64,000 bases of DNA from Trichaptum fuscoviolaceum (lineage: Eukaryota > Basidiomycota > Agaricomycetes > Hymenochaetales > Trichaptaceae): the NCBI GenBank assembly GCA_910574455.1, contig CAJSYZ010000005.1, forward strand, positions 6,448,001 to 6,512,000. The letters are read 5' to 3'. How positions within the stretch are numbered: position 1 is the stretch's first letter; every line of letters starts with the position of its first letter. Both the position numbers and the translations under genes were made by a program. The notes beneath the pieces were generated by a model that did not search any database, was not told the DNA's origin, and saw only the letters and a list, made by a program, of their open reading frames with translations. Positions 55,330-64,000 of the stretch are shown in pieces.

Positions 55330-56010
55330 GCCTACGGAAAGTCACCCAGTAGTTGAAAAATGCGATAGCTTGAAGTTGCGGTGGCTGTATCAAAGGGCAG
55401 CTGATGTACGTCGATGTACAACCGTTTCAAGTTCGTGGACCGCAGAATAATTCCGCAAAGCATACGTTCAACCTCTGGTGGATGCGACCGTACGTTATGT
55501 TTAACTTTTTGATTGTCACCGTAAGTAAACTCTTGAACCCATGGCCCGAGGAGGGGACTTCTGAATAACCTCTCCAACTCTGACCGCTTCCAAACAGCAA
55601 TACGATGGCGTAAGCAGCGCTGAGCGATTCCAGTCCAAGATGGATGAACAAGAGACATGTTACGGAGTGTCACGTCCGGGTCCACGTCATCCGGACTCGG
55701 ATTTGATTGAAGAAGAGGCGTGGTCTGCCATTAACGTCAACGAAACCGCTTCTCTCTGAACAGACTTGTTCTGCTATCAACTCCACCAAAACTCTCGGTA
55801 ACCCGTTCGTTGCTTTCGAGTTCATATACGGCCGGTATTGTATGTTTTCCCGAGCACTGGCCAATGTGCGTCTCTCCTTCGCAATCCTATCCGCAATATC
55901 CTCTGTACGTTTGAATGTGACGTCGTTCGATAGGAAAGACACGTCGTGGAACATTGTTAGCGCAAGTTGGGGTATCTTGTTACAAAAGCGGTAAATAGGG
56001 CATCGGATTT
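55330..56010 (-). pseudogene. Broken paralog of the F-box-like gene at 39-41 kb
   Basis: Minus-strand pieces align with the intact protein: SDALFTAF, SNDVTFKRTEDIADRI, LPRVLVELIAEQVCSE, LRNMSLVHPSWTGIAQRCL, LLGPWVQEFTY and LCGIILRSTNLKRLYIDV. The reading frame shifts at least twice (near 55712 and near 55950) and the copy ends soon after LLGDFP, losing roughly the last 300 residues. It is therefore a truncated pseudogene of the same family, on the same strand, about 15 kb from its relative. Confidence 0.8.
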
Positions 56011-56236
56011 AGAAGAGAAAGAGATTGTTGAATGAATATCTCGTTTCCGAAAACTTGCCCTGAATCATGAAGTTTCCGGCAGATTCATTTATTGCCGACT
56101 GCCGGCAACTTGAATGACATTATAAAATGATCGAATGCCGAAGAAAATGTCAAAAGAACTACATGTATGTCTGTTGCATATGAGAAGTTCACAGAAAAAA
56201 CACAAAACACCAATCACCTCGACGCTTTGCCTGCTT

Positions 56237-56884
56237 CTATGAGCCCGATAACAAAGGTGCCTTATTCACCCACTCGTTCTTCTCCAACTCGTCAACGACG
56301 AACGCTGCGAATGCACGGCGGGGTAGCAGGGTGCCAGTTTTGCCATCGCCAACATAGCCAGCCACGTAGCCCTTCGAATCGGAATTCGTCAAAATTGGGA
56401 CTCGTACGATAGTCCATGTGATATCTTGGCTGGAGCGAATGGTTTCGCCGATTGCAATGATCTCGTTGTACGCATTGCGGGACAAGGTCGAAACTAGGGT
56501 GATTAGGAAAGAGTAGATGAGACTGGATTTGTCGCTGGGATCTTTGGAGGAGGGAGTTGCGAGGGCAATAAGGCGCTTGACGTTATGTTTCTTCATCAGG
56601 GGAATGAGCAGCGCATAGGCCTTCGCGATGGGCGTATCAGAGGGATGAGAAGGGCTTGGCCCAATGACCGATACCACGGCATCGACTCCTTCAAGAGCAT
56701 TCCCAAGCGCAGCACTGTCTGTTAGCTCGCCCTTGATGACGACCACGCTGGGGTTCGAAGAGGTGCTCTCTGGCACCTTCTGCGGCGACCGAGCATATAT
56801 GACCACAGAATGAGAGGCCGCAAGCAGATCCTGGATAAGATGGGGGCCTATGCCGCCTGTTGCTCCAAGTACGAGTACGCGCAT
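56237..56884 (-). CDS. NAD(P)-binding (NmrA/flavin-reductase-like) protein
   Basis: Single-exon frame of 215 residues. The N terminus MRVLVLGATGGIGPHLIQDL is a Rossmann glycine motif (GATGGIG) and the rest follows NAD(P)-binding proteins of the NmrA/BVR-B group: VVVIKGELTDSAALGNALEG, VDAVVSVIGPSPSHP, NVKRLIALATPSSKDPSDK and WTIVRVPILTNS, with GYVGDGKTGTLLPRRAFAAFV near the end. Such proteins act as dehydrogenases, flavin reductases or redox sensors; no catalytic Tyr-Lys pair is apparent. It is divergent from the F-box gene at 57219, with 334 bp between the starts. Confidence 0.85.
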   Translation of the reverse strand: MRVLVLGATGGIGPHLIQDLLAASHSVVIYARSPQKVPESTSSNPSVVVIKGELTDSAALGNALEGVDAVVSVIGPSPSHPSDTPIAKAYALLIPLMKKHNVKRLIALATPSSKDPSDKSSLIYSFLITLVSTLSRNAYNEIIAIGETIRSSQDITWTIVRVPILTNSDSKGYVAGYVGDGKTGTLLPRRAFAAFVVDELEKNEWVNKAPLLSGS

Positions 56885-57218
56885 GCTTCGAGTTCAAGTT
56901 GCCCAACGTCGTCTCTGGTCTCCTCCTTTTATGCAGACCCCTCCTTACGTCGCTCGCACTATGGTGAGTTGGTCATCATCGCGCAAATAAGCGTACGTCA
57001 GCGCACCGGTGTCGACATCTCAGCAAGGAGTTGCAATACAACGAACTGAATTGAGGAGAGAAAGAAAATGTCTTGGCTGCCACGGGCACCTACAATTAAA
57101 GCTTCAAGTTGTTTTCCACATTTGAATAAGATGTCTCACGCCAGCCTGAGCCAGAGCGCGATCCATCCTTGGACCTTGTTGGCGACGAGGGAGCAGTTGA
57201 GGCGAGCTCCTGTCGCCC
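56885..57218. other. Shared divergent promoter (334 bp)
   Basis: Lies between the start of the NAD(P)-binding protein gene (minus) and that of the F-box gene (plus). No clear TATA box seen. Confidence 0.45.
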
Positions 57219-59120
57219 ATGATGCTTGCCACAGCCTCTAGGCAGCCTCCCCCTGGCCACTCGGTACTAAAGCCTCGCTCTACACTGTCAGCAGCGTCTA
57301 GAACGCGTGTTCGACGCGCTTTCAACGCGGTCGAATCGAATATCGCGTCCTATGATCGCAAGGACCCGTTCGCTGCCTTCAACGCGCTGCGAAAACTCAT
57401 CGCGGTGCTGCCGTCTAGGATAGGAGGATGTCAGTTCAGGCTGACGCCAGAGGAGCAGAAGCTGTCTATGCATTTGCTGACCATTGTCGAACCCGTTTGT
57501 TCACCATTTTCTTCGGATGTCTACCTGATAGGTGCTGATAAGCGTGGCCCTTAGTTCATTGGGCTTTCGCCTTCGCGTCGCACCCTGACGCGTCAACCTA
57601 CCGAAATCCTAGATCAAATTGCCGGACACTTGGATTCAAAACGCGACTTACTCGGTCTCGCGTTGTCATGCAAACGCATGCATGATGTTATCTTTCCTCG
57701 ACACTACGAATATCGTATCGTGCGCTGCAAAGTATCGAACATCGCAGTCTGGAGCCATCTAAGCATCCATCGCGGTCTTGCGCAGAATGTCCGCAGGTTG
57801 GAAATATTGGACGAGCGCTCAGCAGACTCATCGCTCATTCCTTCGGATATTCTCACGACCGACACTGAGCTGGAGTCGAGCGATGATGAACTCACAATGC
57901 ATGATAAACAAGGCCGACTTTTCGGAACTGCTCTATCTAAACTATCGTCGCTCAACGAATTTGTCTGGTCTTGCAATCACTCGTTGATCTCGCTCTATAG
58001 CATCTGGCCCACACTCCTCAAATGTTGTACGCTCAAATCTGTCGAAATCAATGACAATCTGGTATTCGGACCGGTCGCAGGTGACGACGAGTCGACAAAA
58101 TCGAAGCGCGTTGTATGTTTTAGTTTCCGAATGGTTAATCGATTTAACTAAATCTGCACTTAGCTGCCTCTGTTATCTAGCGTCGCCGTGCGTTCCATTA
58201 AGAAGGGCTACGGACAAAACAAGGATGCTTCGCTAACTCGCGTTACCGAAATGCTACACCACTGTCCGAACCTCCAGTCGCTCGATATCTCGTATAGCAG
58301 CTCACGGAACGGGTTCGCACACCCACGAGCAGACGACTTATTCCTGTGCGGCCGTTGGGCCAATTTGCGGACCCTCACGCTAACGAATCTCGCATGCTCT
58401 GCCGAAGGCTTCGGAGCAGTATCTGCGTTTCTCCTAGTCCATGCAAACATTGAATTCCTCCATCTCGACCTTGGACGTTTTGGGGCGCAGCAGCTCATAT
58501 TACCACCCAACACTCTTCCCCGTTTGCGCGAGCTCAGATGCAACAAAGAACTCGCTATCGCCGTTTTGACCTGTCCCACTGAAACTACCCGCCCTCTCGA
58601 AACTCTCAAAGGTATACGTCTGACTGGCCAGGCATGGGATGCGCATTTGTTCGCCGCGCTGAGAATGAACGGGAATGCACTAAAACGGATCGAACTAGCC
58701 GGATACAGCGAGTTTGAAGATATTCGGAGGCTCGCAGAATGTGTACCTAAGGCCTCTTGGCTCGATATCGGCAAGAAAGCCAACACGAACGTCAACTCGA
58801 GCGTTGCTATTTCTAACGTCGTAGACTGGGCGGACCTTCTCACGCAGCTACCCGAGCTTACAACGTTCCATGGTGTCCGGTTCTTCTACGAGGTGTCCGA
58901 CGCTGCTGCCGCTGGAGCTGCTTCAGGTTCGACACCATCCAATATGTCTATGTCTGATCGCTCCCGCATCCGTAAGAATGACGAGGTCGCATCTGTTCTG
59001 GCTTGGAAATGTCCGAAGCTGCGCCGTTTGGACCACTGGGACGAGAATTCCGGGAAGGTTGTTGTACTTCTCAAAGACGGCGAGAAAACTCGATGGGAAG
59101 TTCGCCGGGTCAAATTGTAA
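57219..59120 (+). CDS. F-box protein with leucine-rich C-terminal region
   Basis: Exons 57219-57494, 57555-58112 and 58164-59120 (introns 60 and 51 bp) give 596 residues. The F-box is rebuilt across exon 2: PTEILDQIAGHLDSKRDLLG..ALSCKRMHDVIFPRHY, the standard SKP1-binding pattern. Leucine-rich segments follow (EMLHHCPNLQSLDISYSSS, LRTLTLTNLACS, LKGIRLTGQAWDAHL, LPELTTFHGVRFF). As part of an SCF ubiquitin ligase it would choose a substrate, which is unknown. The N-terminal 90 residues are basic (TASRQPPPGHS...RTRVRRAFNAVES). It is unrelated in detail to the family at 39 kb. Confidence 0.82.
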
Positions 59121-59760
59121 ACCTCAGGCAGAAAAAAACCTATATGTTTAATGGACTTTGTAACCTAGCAATCATGTTATCTGTCTGCTATATCGTGTCT
59201 CCATCCATCGTTTTGCCATATGTGGCCCTAAAGTGTATAATGGGCTTCCCTTATCAGAGAGTTATTGGCTGTCCTAGATACATACACTTACAGTGAAACA
59301 TCTTTCGGACCAGTAGATGTGCGCCTCAATCGGTTCTTCAAGTTGAACTTTACTCACGATTTGTGTCAATTACGTAATTACATTAAGCTTTAAAAGTTCA
59401 GTTGACTGTCAACGATTTTTCTTCTTACTGCCATCTCCTTATCACCCTTCGCACCAACTCAAATTGCTATAGGGACATTGTAATGATGGCGGAGAGTTAG
59501 TATGCTTCGCCTTCGCTAGCAGCTCTATGCTCGTGAAGAGCCATGATGGTCTTCTAGATAGTAGTGAAAGCTACATATAAATTTGATATAGAATCTTGTG
59601 CACCAGCAGGCGATTGGGTTCTTTTGTAACTTGAATAGTGGAAACGCAATAGAAGAATTAGTTTCGTGACAGCCATCTATCAGCATTTGTGAACCAAGCG
59701 GAATCATGTATGTTACGAAGTTGAAAGCAAATAGGCGGTGCGCCCTTTTCTTCAACCGTC
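59121..59760. other. Intergenic, no gene recognised
   Basis: 640 bp between two plus-strand genes. AT-rich, with poly-T and CTTATCAC-like pyrimidine stretches near 59400-59450, and no open frame of note. Confidence 0.45.
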
Positions 59761-60672
59761 ATGTCAGATTTGAGGGCATCCAAGAAGTCGCCAGAACTTC
59801 GACAACCTCCACCCAAGTGGTTGCCAGTATCCCTCGTGAGTGTATAGCAGAATTTGTTGGGTACGCAGAAACTGACGAGCTTCATAGTTAGCTTTGACCA
59901 CAGTAGCCCTTACCATCCCCGCCGCCTTACTCTGGCGTCAAAAACGTGCTTTTGGACTCTCGAAACACCTCTCGTCTACTGCACCGCCTGTCAGACGGAC
60001 GGTGAAAGGGTTCACCCAACACGCAAGCAACGCGTCGGCGGAAAATGTTGATGCATTTAAACCGAAAGTTGTCACTCTGGCATCATCGGCGCCTCCGCCA
60101 CGAAGAGCAACCCGGAGAGTCGTTGTAGCATCTTCAGCTGCTCCAGCAGTTTCCTCCTCTGCAATTCGTCCGGGAGGTAGTGCAAATACAGACTTGCAAC
60201 CCAGCGACCTTTCTCCGTCGTCATTTTCAGATGGTCCGTTGTACACTCTCGGAGCCTTTGGACTAGCTACTGTACTAGTTGGTGTCGGCGCGACGCTGGG
60301 AGTCTTTGGAGTGCAAAGGAGCATGGGTGTGAACAACGTGCGTTTTATCTCTTGTCTTGTTTGAAACCTCTTGAGCTCCTCTATTAGGTCGAAGAGTTTG
60401 CCACTCGGATGCGTCAAATTCTTCTTGAACGGATACCTTGGCTTTCGCGGAGAATACATCTTTCAGACAAAGAGACAGAGTTGCAATACACGGCCAGTTC
60501 CGATGAACATCCGGAGCGTACGCCTCATTCTAGTGGAGAATGGACTTGGGATGCAGCGGAGGATCGTCTCCGTGTCGCATTCGAACGGGGAGGTGTGTAT
60601 GCTTGGGCGGAGTCGGCGTTGCGGGAAATGGAGGAAGAGGCGAAGGCAGAGCGGAAGAAAAGAGGGCTATAG
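59761..60672 (+). CDS. TMEM242-like membrane protein, probably mitochondrial
   Basis: Three exons, 59761-59835, 59888-60337 and 60388-60672, give 269 residues. The start ATG at 59761 and the acceptor at 59885-59887 were chosen because they join a first hydrophobic segment (VSL/LALTTVALTIPAALL) in phase. A second, longer one (LYTLGAFGLATVLVGVGATLGV) is followed by MGVNNVEEFATRMRQILLER. That pattern (TM, then 'MGV..EF..KM') is what I know from TMEM242, a metazoan inner-membrane protein involved in assembling ATP synthase and complex I. The intervening Ser/Ala/Pro-rich stretch and the long acidic C-terminal tail (WTWDAAEDRLRVAFERGG) are extra. Assignment is by short-motif similarity only. Confidence 0.6.
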
Positions 60673-62069
60673 AAAGAACTCTTATGCGGAAGCAGGTGTG
60701 CCCCTGTCATAAATGGTGTCTTCAGATTCTACAGTTACTTCACGGTGAAGCCCAGAATCCCTTTATGACCAACAGAAGGGCGACTTCACTACGTCCCCGA
60801 TAGTGAACGCAAATCCTCGGTTTGACTTTGATGCACGCAAACACTCGTGAAGATACTCTTCCAAATCATTTCATTCGTCAATGGAAGAGGCTGTCCCCCG
60901 CCCATTTAAGAGAGGATGGGGAGGCAAACCTGCGCCACTTTTGATATTGCCCCTATGGGTCTTGCTGGTCGCAGGAGGACGGCATCGGTTGCCCCAATAG
61001 CCGCCACGAAATCCTCCGGTAGTGAGACTCAGACACTACACGCCATCCGGGGACTCTACTACAACTACTGCTGTGGAATACTCTACAGTATGTAGTGCGC
61101 TGCAAATGAAAAATCTTGACGTAGCTCTGAGGGCCGCAGGTCTTCAACGATGTAGCCTCTGCACCCATTCTTCTAGTCAAGTTCTCTGATGACGAGTAAC
61201 GAAAGTCTTCGAGCTCTCATGCTGGCATCCATGGCATCTCAAACATCTCAGACATTGCTGCGCGGCTCTTCACCGCGGACTCAACGCACTAATACTGATC
61301 TTGATCAGAATGTTGAGGCTGCTTTCACACTCACTTGAGGCTGATCAAGGATATCCAGCTCATCATCGAGAATTATCGTCGCTCTTGCAATAGAGGGTCG
61401 GGTACCAGGGCGAGGAGAGCTCAGGGAGCAACAAAATGGAGACTTGTGCCAGTCCAGAGGAATCTCGTCTTGAGGATTGCTGAGCTTGAGCTTGAGGTCG
61501 GTGGTGGGCGAGAGGGCGAGAGGCGAGAGGCGATGGGTCCAGAAAACCTCAGCCTGGCCTCCTTATATAACTTTCGTGGTTGTGGTTCCGTGTGCGCTAG
61601 TGCGAGAACAGGCAGGTGGCGAACACGTTTCGTGCATATAGGCCTCATACTAGTTACCCGGAATTGGGACCAATCGTGGTTCGCCCGTGCTAATCGAAAT
61701 GCGGGCTCGCCACATAGTGGCATACGTATTCATACAAAATAGGCCTAAGCCTCCGGCGGGAGGTAGCCACAACTCGGCGGCGCAACTTATCTTGGCTGGC
61801 ACTTGGGCCTTGCATAGGCAGTGACTCAAAGGAAGGGCTCATTATTATCTCGATCAGATTATGGGTGTACGCGAAGGAGTTTTTAGCCAGTATTCAAAAC
61901 ACGCTAACATGATATATTCTATAAGTAAACTGTGTTATGGGTCCTTGGTGGTTGATGAATCGCGGGATGAATAGGGAGAAGTCATTTGTCACAAGTCATC
62001 CAAGCACATCAGTACTAATACAACCTTCTTCCCTCGTTATCTGTTGAAGACTGGTATCGCCTTGTCCGC
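60673..62069. other. Intergenic, convergent between TMEM242-like gene and actin
   Basis: 1.4 kb. Open frames at 61335-61742 (plus, 135 codons) and 61421-61723 (minus, 100 codons) overlap each other in the GC-rich part and show no motif. A small inverted repeat (CCTCCGGCGGGAGG) lies near 61748-61765. Confidence 0.4.
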
Positions 62070-63471
62070 TTAGAAGCACTTGCGGTGCACGATGCCCGGA
62101 CCCGACTCATCATACTCCTGCTTTGAGATCCACATGTTCTGGAAGGTCGAAAGCGATGCCAGTATGGAACCACCGATCCAGACAGAGTATTTCCGCTCGG
62201 GTGGCGCAACGATCTTAATCTTCATGCTCGACGGAGCAAGTGATGTGAGCTCCTTCTGCATGCGGTCTGCGATACCCGGATACATTGTCGTGCCACCAGA
62301 CAGGACAACGTTGGTGAACAGGTCGCGCCGGATGTCGATGTCGCACTTTGTAATGGAATTGTATGTTGTCTGGTCGATTCCCGATGCCTCAAGGCCCACG
62401 AGGCCCGGATTGAAGAGCGCTTCGGGGGCGCGGAAGCGTTCGTTACCGACTGTGATTACCTGTCCGTCAGGAAGCTCGTAGCTCTTTTCCATGGCCGAGG
62501 ACTGTGCGGCGATTTGCAATTCGTGCTCGAAGTCCAAAGCGACGTAGCATAGCTTCTCTTTAATGTCACGGACGATCTCCAGTTCGGACGAGGTCCTGAA
62601 CGGGTAGCCACGCTCCGACAGACATTTGGCGAGGTAGCTCGTCAGGTCACGTCCAGCAAGATCGAGACGTTGGATGGCGTGCGGAAGGTTGAATCCTTCG
62701 TAGATGGGAACGGTGTGCGTTACGCCGTCTCCGGAGTCAAGTACGATACCAGTCGTACGGCCAGAGGCGTAGAGGGAGAGCACAGCTTGGATCTGAACAT
62801 AGAAAGCTGGCACGTTAAACGTCTCGAACATGATCTGTGTCATTTTCTCGCGGTTCGCCTTCGGGTTGAGTGGTGCCTCGGTCAAGAGCACGGGATGCTC
62901 ATCAGGTGCGACACGCAATTCGTTGAAGTATGTATGGTGCCAGATTTTCTCCATATCATCCCAGTTGGAGACTATTCCGTGCTCAATAGGGTACTTGAGA
63001 GTCAAAATGCCTCGCTTTGCCTGTGCTTCGTCACTGTGACCTTTTCAGTAGGGGAATAAGGTGATAGGGAAAACAAGGGATCTACCCGACGTAAGAGTCT
63101 TTATTGTTCATCCCGATCATTACCCCTTGGTGGCGGGGACGACCAACAATAGCGCTGGAACGATTGCATTAGAAGTGTGACCCTGATATGAAGAATACAG
63201 TACTTACGGGAAGACAGCGCGAGGTGCATCATCACCTAATATTCGATAAGAGCATTATTGACAGAGCAATTTGTGAGCTGACTACATATTTACCAGCAAC
63301 TGTAATCAGATATGAAGGTTAGACACGGTCTCTCGAAGCTAACGAAATCGACTAACAGCCCGCCTTGCACATTCCAGATCCATTATCAATGACCTATTGA
63401 CAGTGAAATAAGTGGCGTTCTAAGATTGTCAAAGCGAAGACCCTTACAACTGCAGAGATCTCGTCCTCCAT
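62070..63471 (-). CDS. ACT: Actin (slightly divergent paralog) with a 6 nt microexon
   Basis: Six exons, 63471-63448, 63393-63357, 63299-63294, 63235-63208, 63154-63086 and 63033-62070, join to exactly 375 residues, the normal actin length. It starts [20 protein letters not shown] and ends HRKCF. Exon 3 is a 6 nt microexon (TTGCTG), required to rebuild the conserved [14 protein letters not shown]. Residues differ from conventional fungal actin at several places. In the D-loop, [16 protein letters not shown] has IGMNN where VGMGQ is usual. Others are [68 protein letters not shown] and FQNMWISKQ. Catalytic-site residues such as the phosphate loops ([14 protein letters not shown]) are intact. 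It may be the second actin known from several basidiomycetes. Confidence 0.95.
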
Positions 63472-64000
63472 CTTTGCTTTGCTGATATTTTCTCGTAGGG
63501 GGCGCAGAAAGCTAGAGTTGAATCTGACGGGGTAAAGGCCTTTATGACCTCCTTTTATAATGTGGCAAGATGTGTGTGCCACAGAGGCATAGCTCGGCGA
63601 ATTGGCACAGCGCAGCTATCCCCAGTTGCGCACCGTACGCTTTCTGTGTTCTGAATATGCCGGCCAAGATTTTCGTCGCAGTAGCAAAGGTTGTCTTACT
63701 CCACGCCATCAGCAACAAGCACTGCGCACCGCAGACTTGAAGCCATCGAGTACGGGACAGACTATACACGCCAAGAACATTTGCGAGTAACTGTTGTTTG
63801 CGATGATTGCTGCGTGTTTCAACTCATGCAGTAAGAGCTGCGATTTGTATGCGATTTGTGTTTCCGCAGTTAAAGAGAGATAGCGATGATGTTGCCACTC
63901 ATAGTGAGTAAAACGAGCGAGCTTGAATCCGGATTCGTTGAAGCAGTACACACAGGATTGATAAGCTTAGTATGTACGGCTTATTTCTAGTACTTGTAGA
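63472..64000. other. Actin promoter and window edge
   Basis: 529 bp upstream of actin, with no gene recognised. CT-rich stretches (for example on the minus strand near 63490-63530) are compatible with a strong housekeeping promoter. Confidence 0.4.

Overview
The window is nuclear DNA of a filamentous basidiomycete, most likely an Agaricomycete. The evidence is short GT-AG introns of about 50-75 bp in nearly every gene, a Plavaka-type transposase, a multi-intron laccase, fungal seven-TM families (one DUF6534-like) typical of mushrooms, a MYND protein, repeat-rich F-box-like paralogs, a SREBP-type regulator and a 375-residue actin. Gene identities rest on reading translated exons by eye and on family motifs; no search was run.

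Layout. 1-24 kb is an accessory, transposon-rich half. It holds the 3' part of a Plavaka transposase gene (1-2310), a convergent 706-residue orphan protein (2544-4776) and a gene-poor stretch. A decayed BCS1-like AAA ATPase gene follows, split at 7703/14434 by a 6.73 kb Ty3/gypsy chromovirus with 831/830 bp LTRs that differ by one base as far as they could be compared by eye, and a 5 bp target duplication. Next come a 3'-5' exonuclease gene (15647-16504) and a decayed, NLR-like gene with an MLKL-NTD-like helical region and TPRs (minus strand, about 20.8-17.85 kb). That pseudogene is interrupted by a 678 bp hAT-like MITE, and next to it lies a 2.14 kb foldback element with about 0.36 kb terminal inverted repeats and an internal 11/12 bp minisatellite.

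24-64 kb is mostly ordinary single-copy gene space: a seven-TM protein, histidinol-phosphate aminotransferase with a Gcn4/CPC1-type site upstream, a secreted laccase, the CIA-pathway WD40 protein CIAO1, a large SREBP homologue, an F-box/LRR-like protein, an isoprenylcysteine methyltransferase, a GPI-anchored GMC oxidoreductase, a DUF6534-like membrane protein, a short-chain dehydrogenase, a MYND zinc-finger protein, a broken paralog of the F-box-like gene, an NAD(P)-binding protein, a second F-box protein, a TMEM242-like membrane protein and a slightly divergent actin gene with a 6 nt microexon.

The genes do not form an obvious biosynthetic cluster. Laccase and the GMC oxidoreductase (a possible H2O2 producer) are 13 kb apart and could both act in extracellular lignocellulose oxidation, but that is inference. 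The most unusual items are the apparent self-priming site in the gypsy element, the foldback element, the actin microexon, the two in-frame introns of the MYND gene, and the orphan protein with a triplicated motif next to the transposase.
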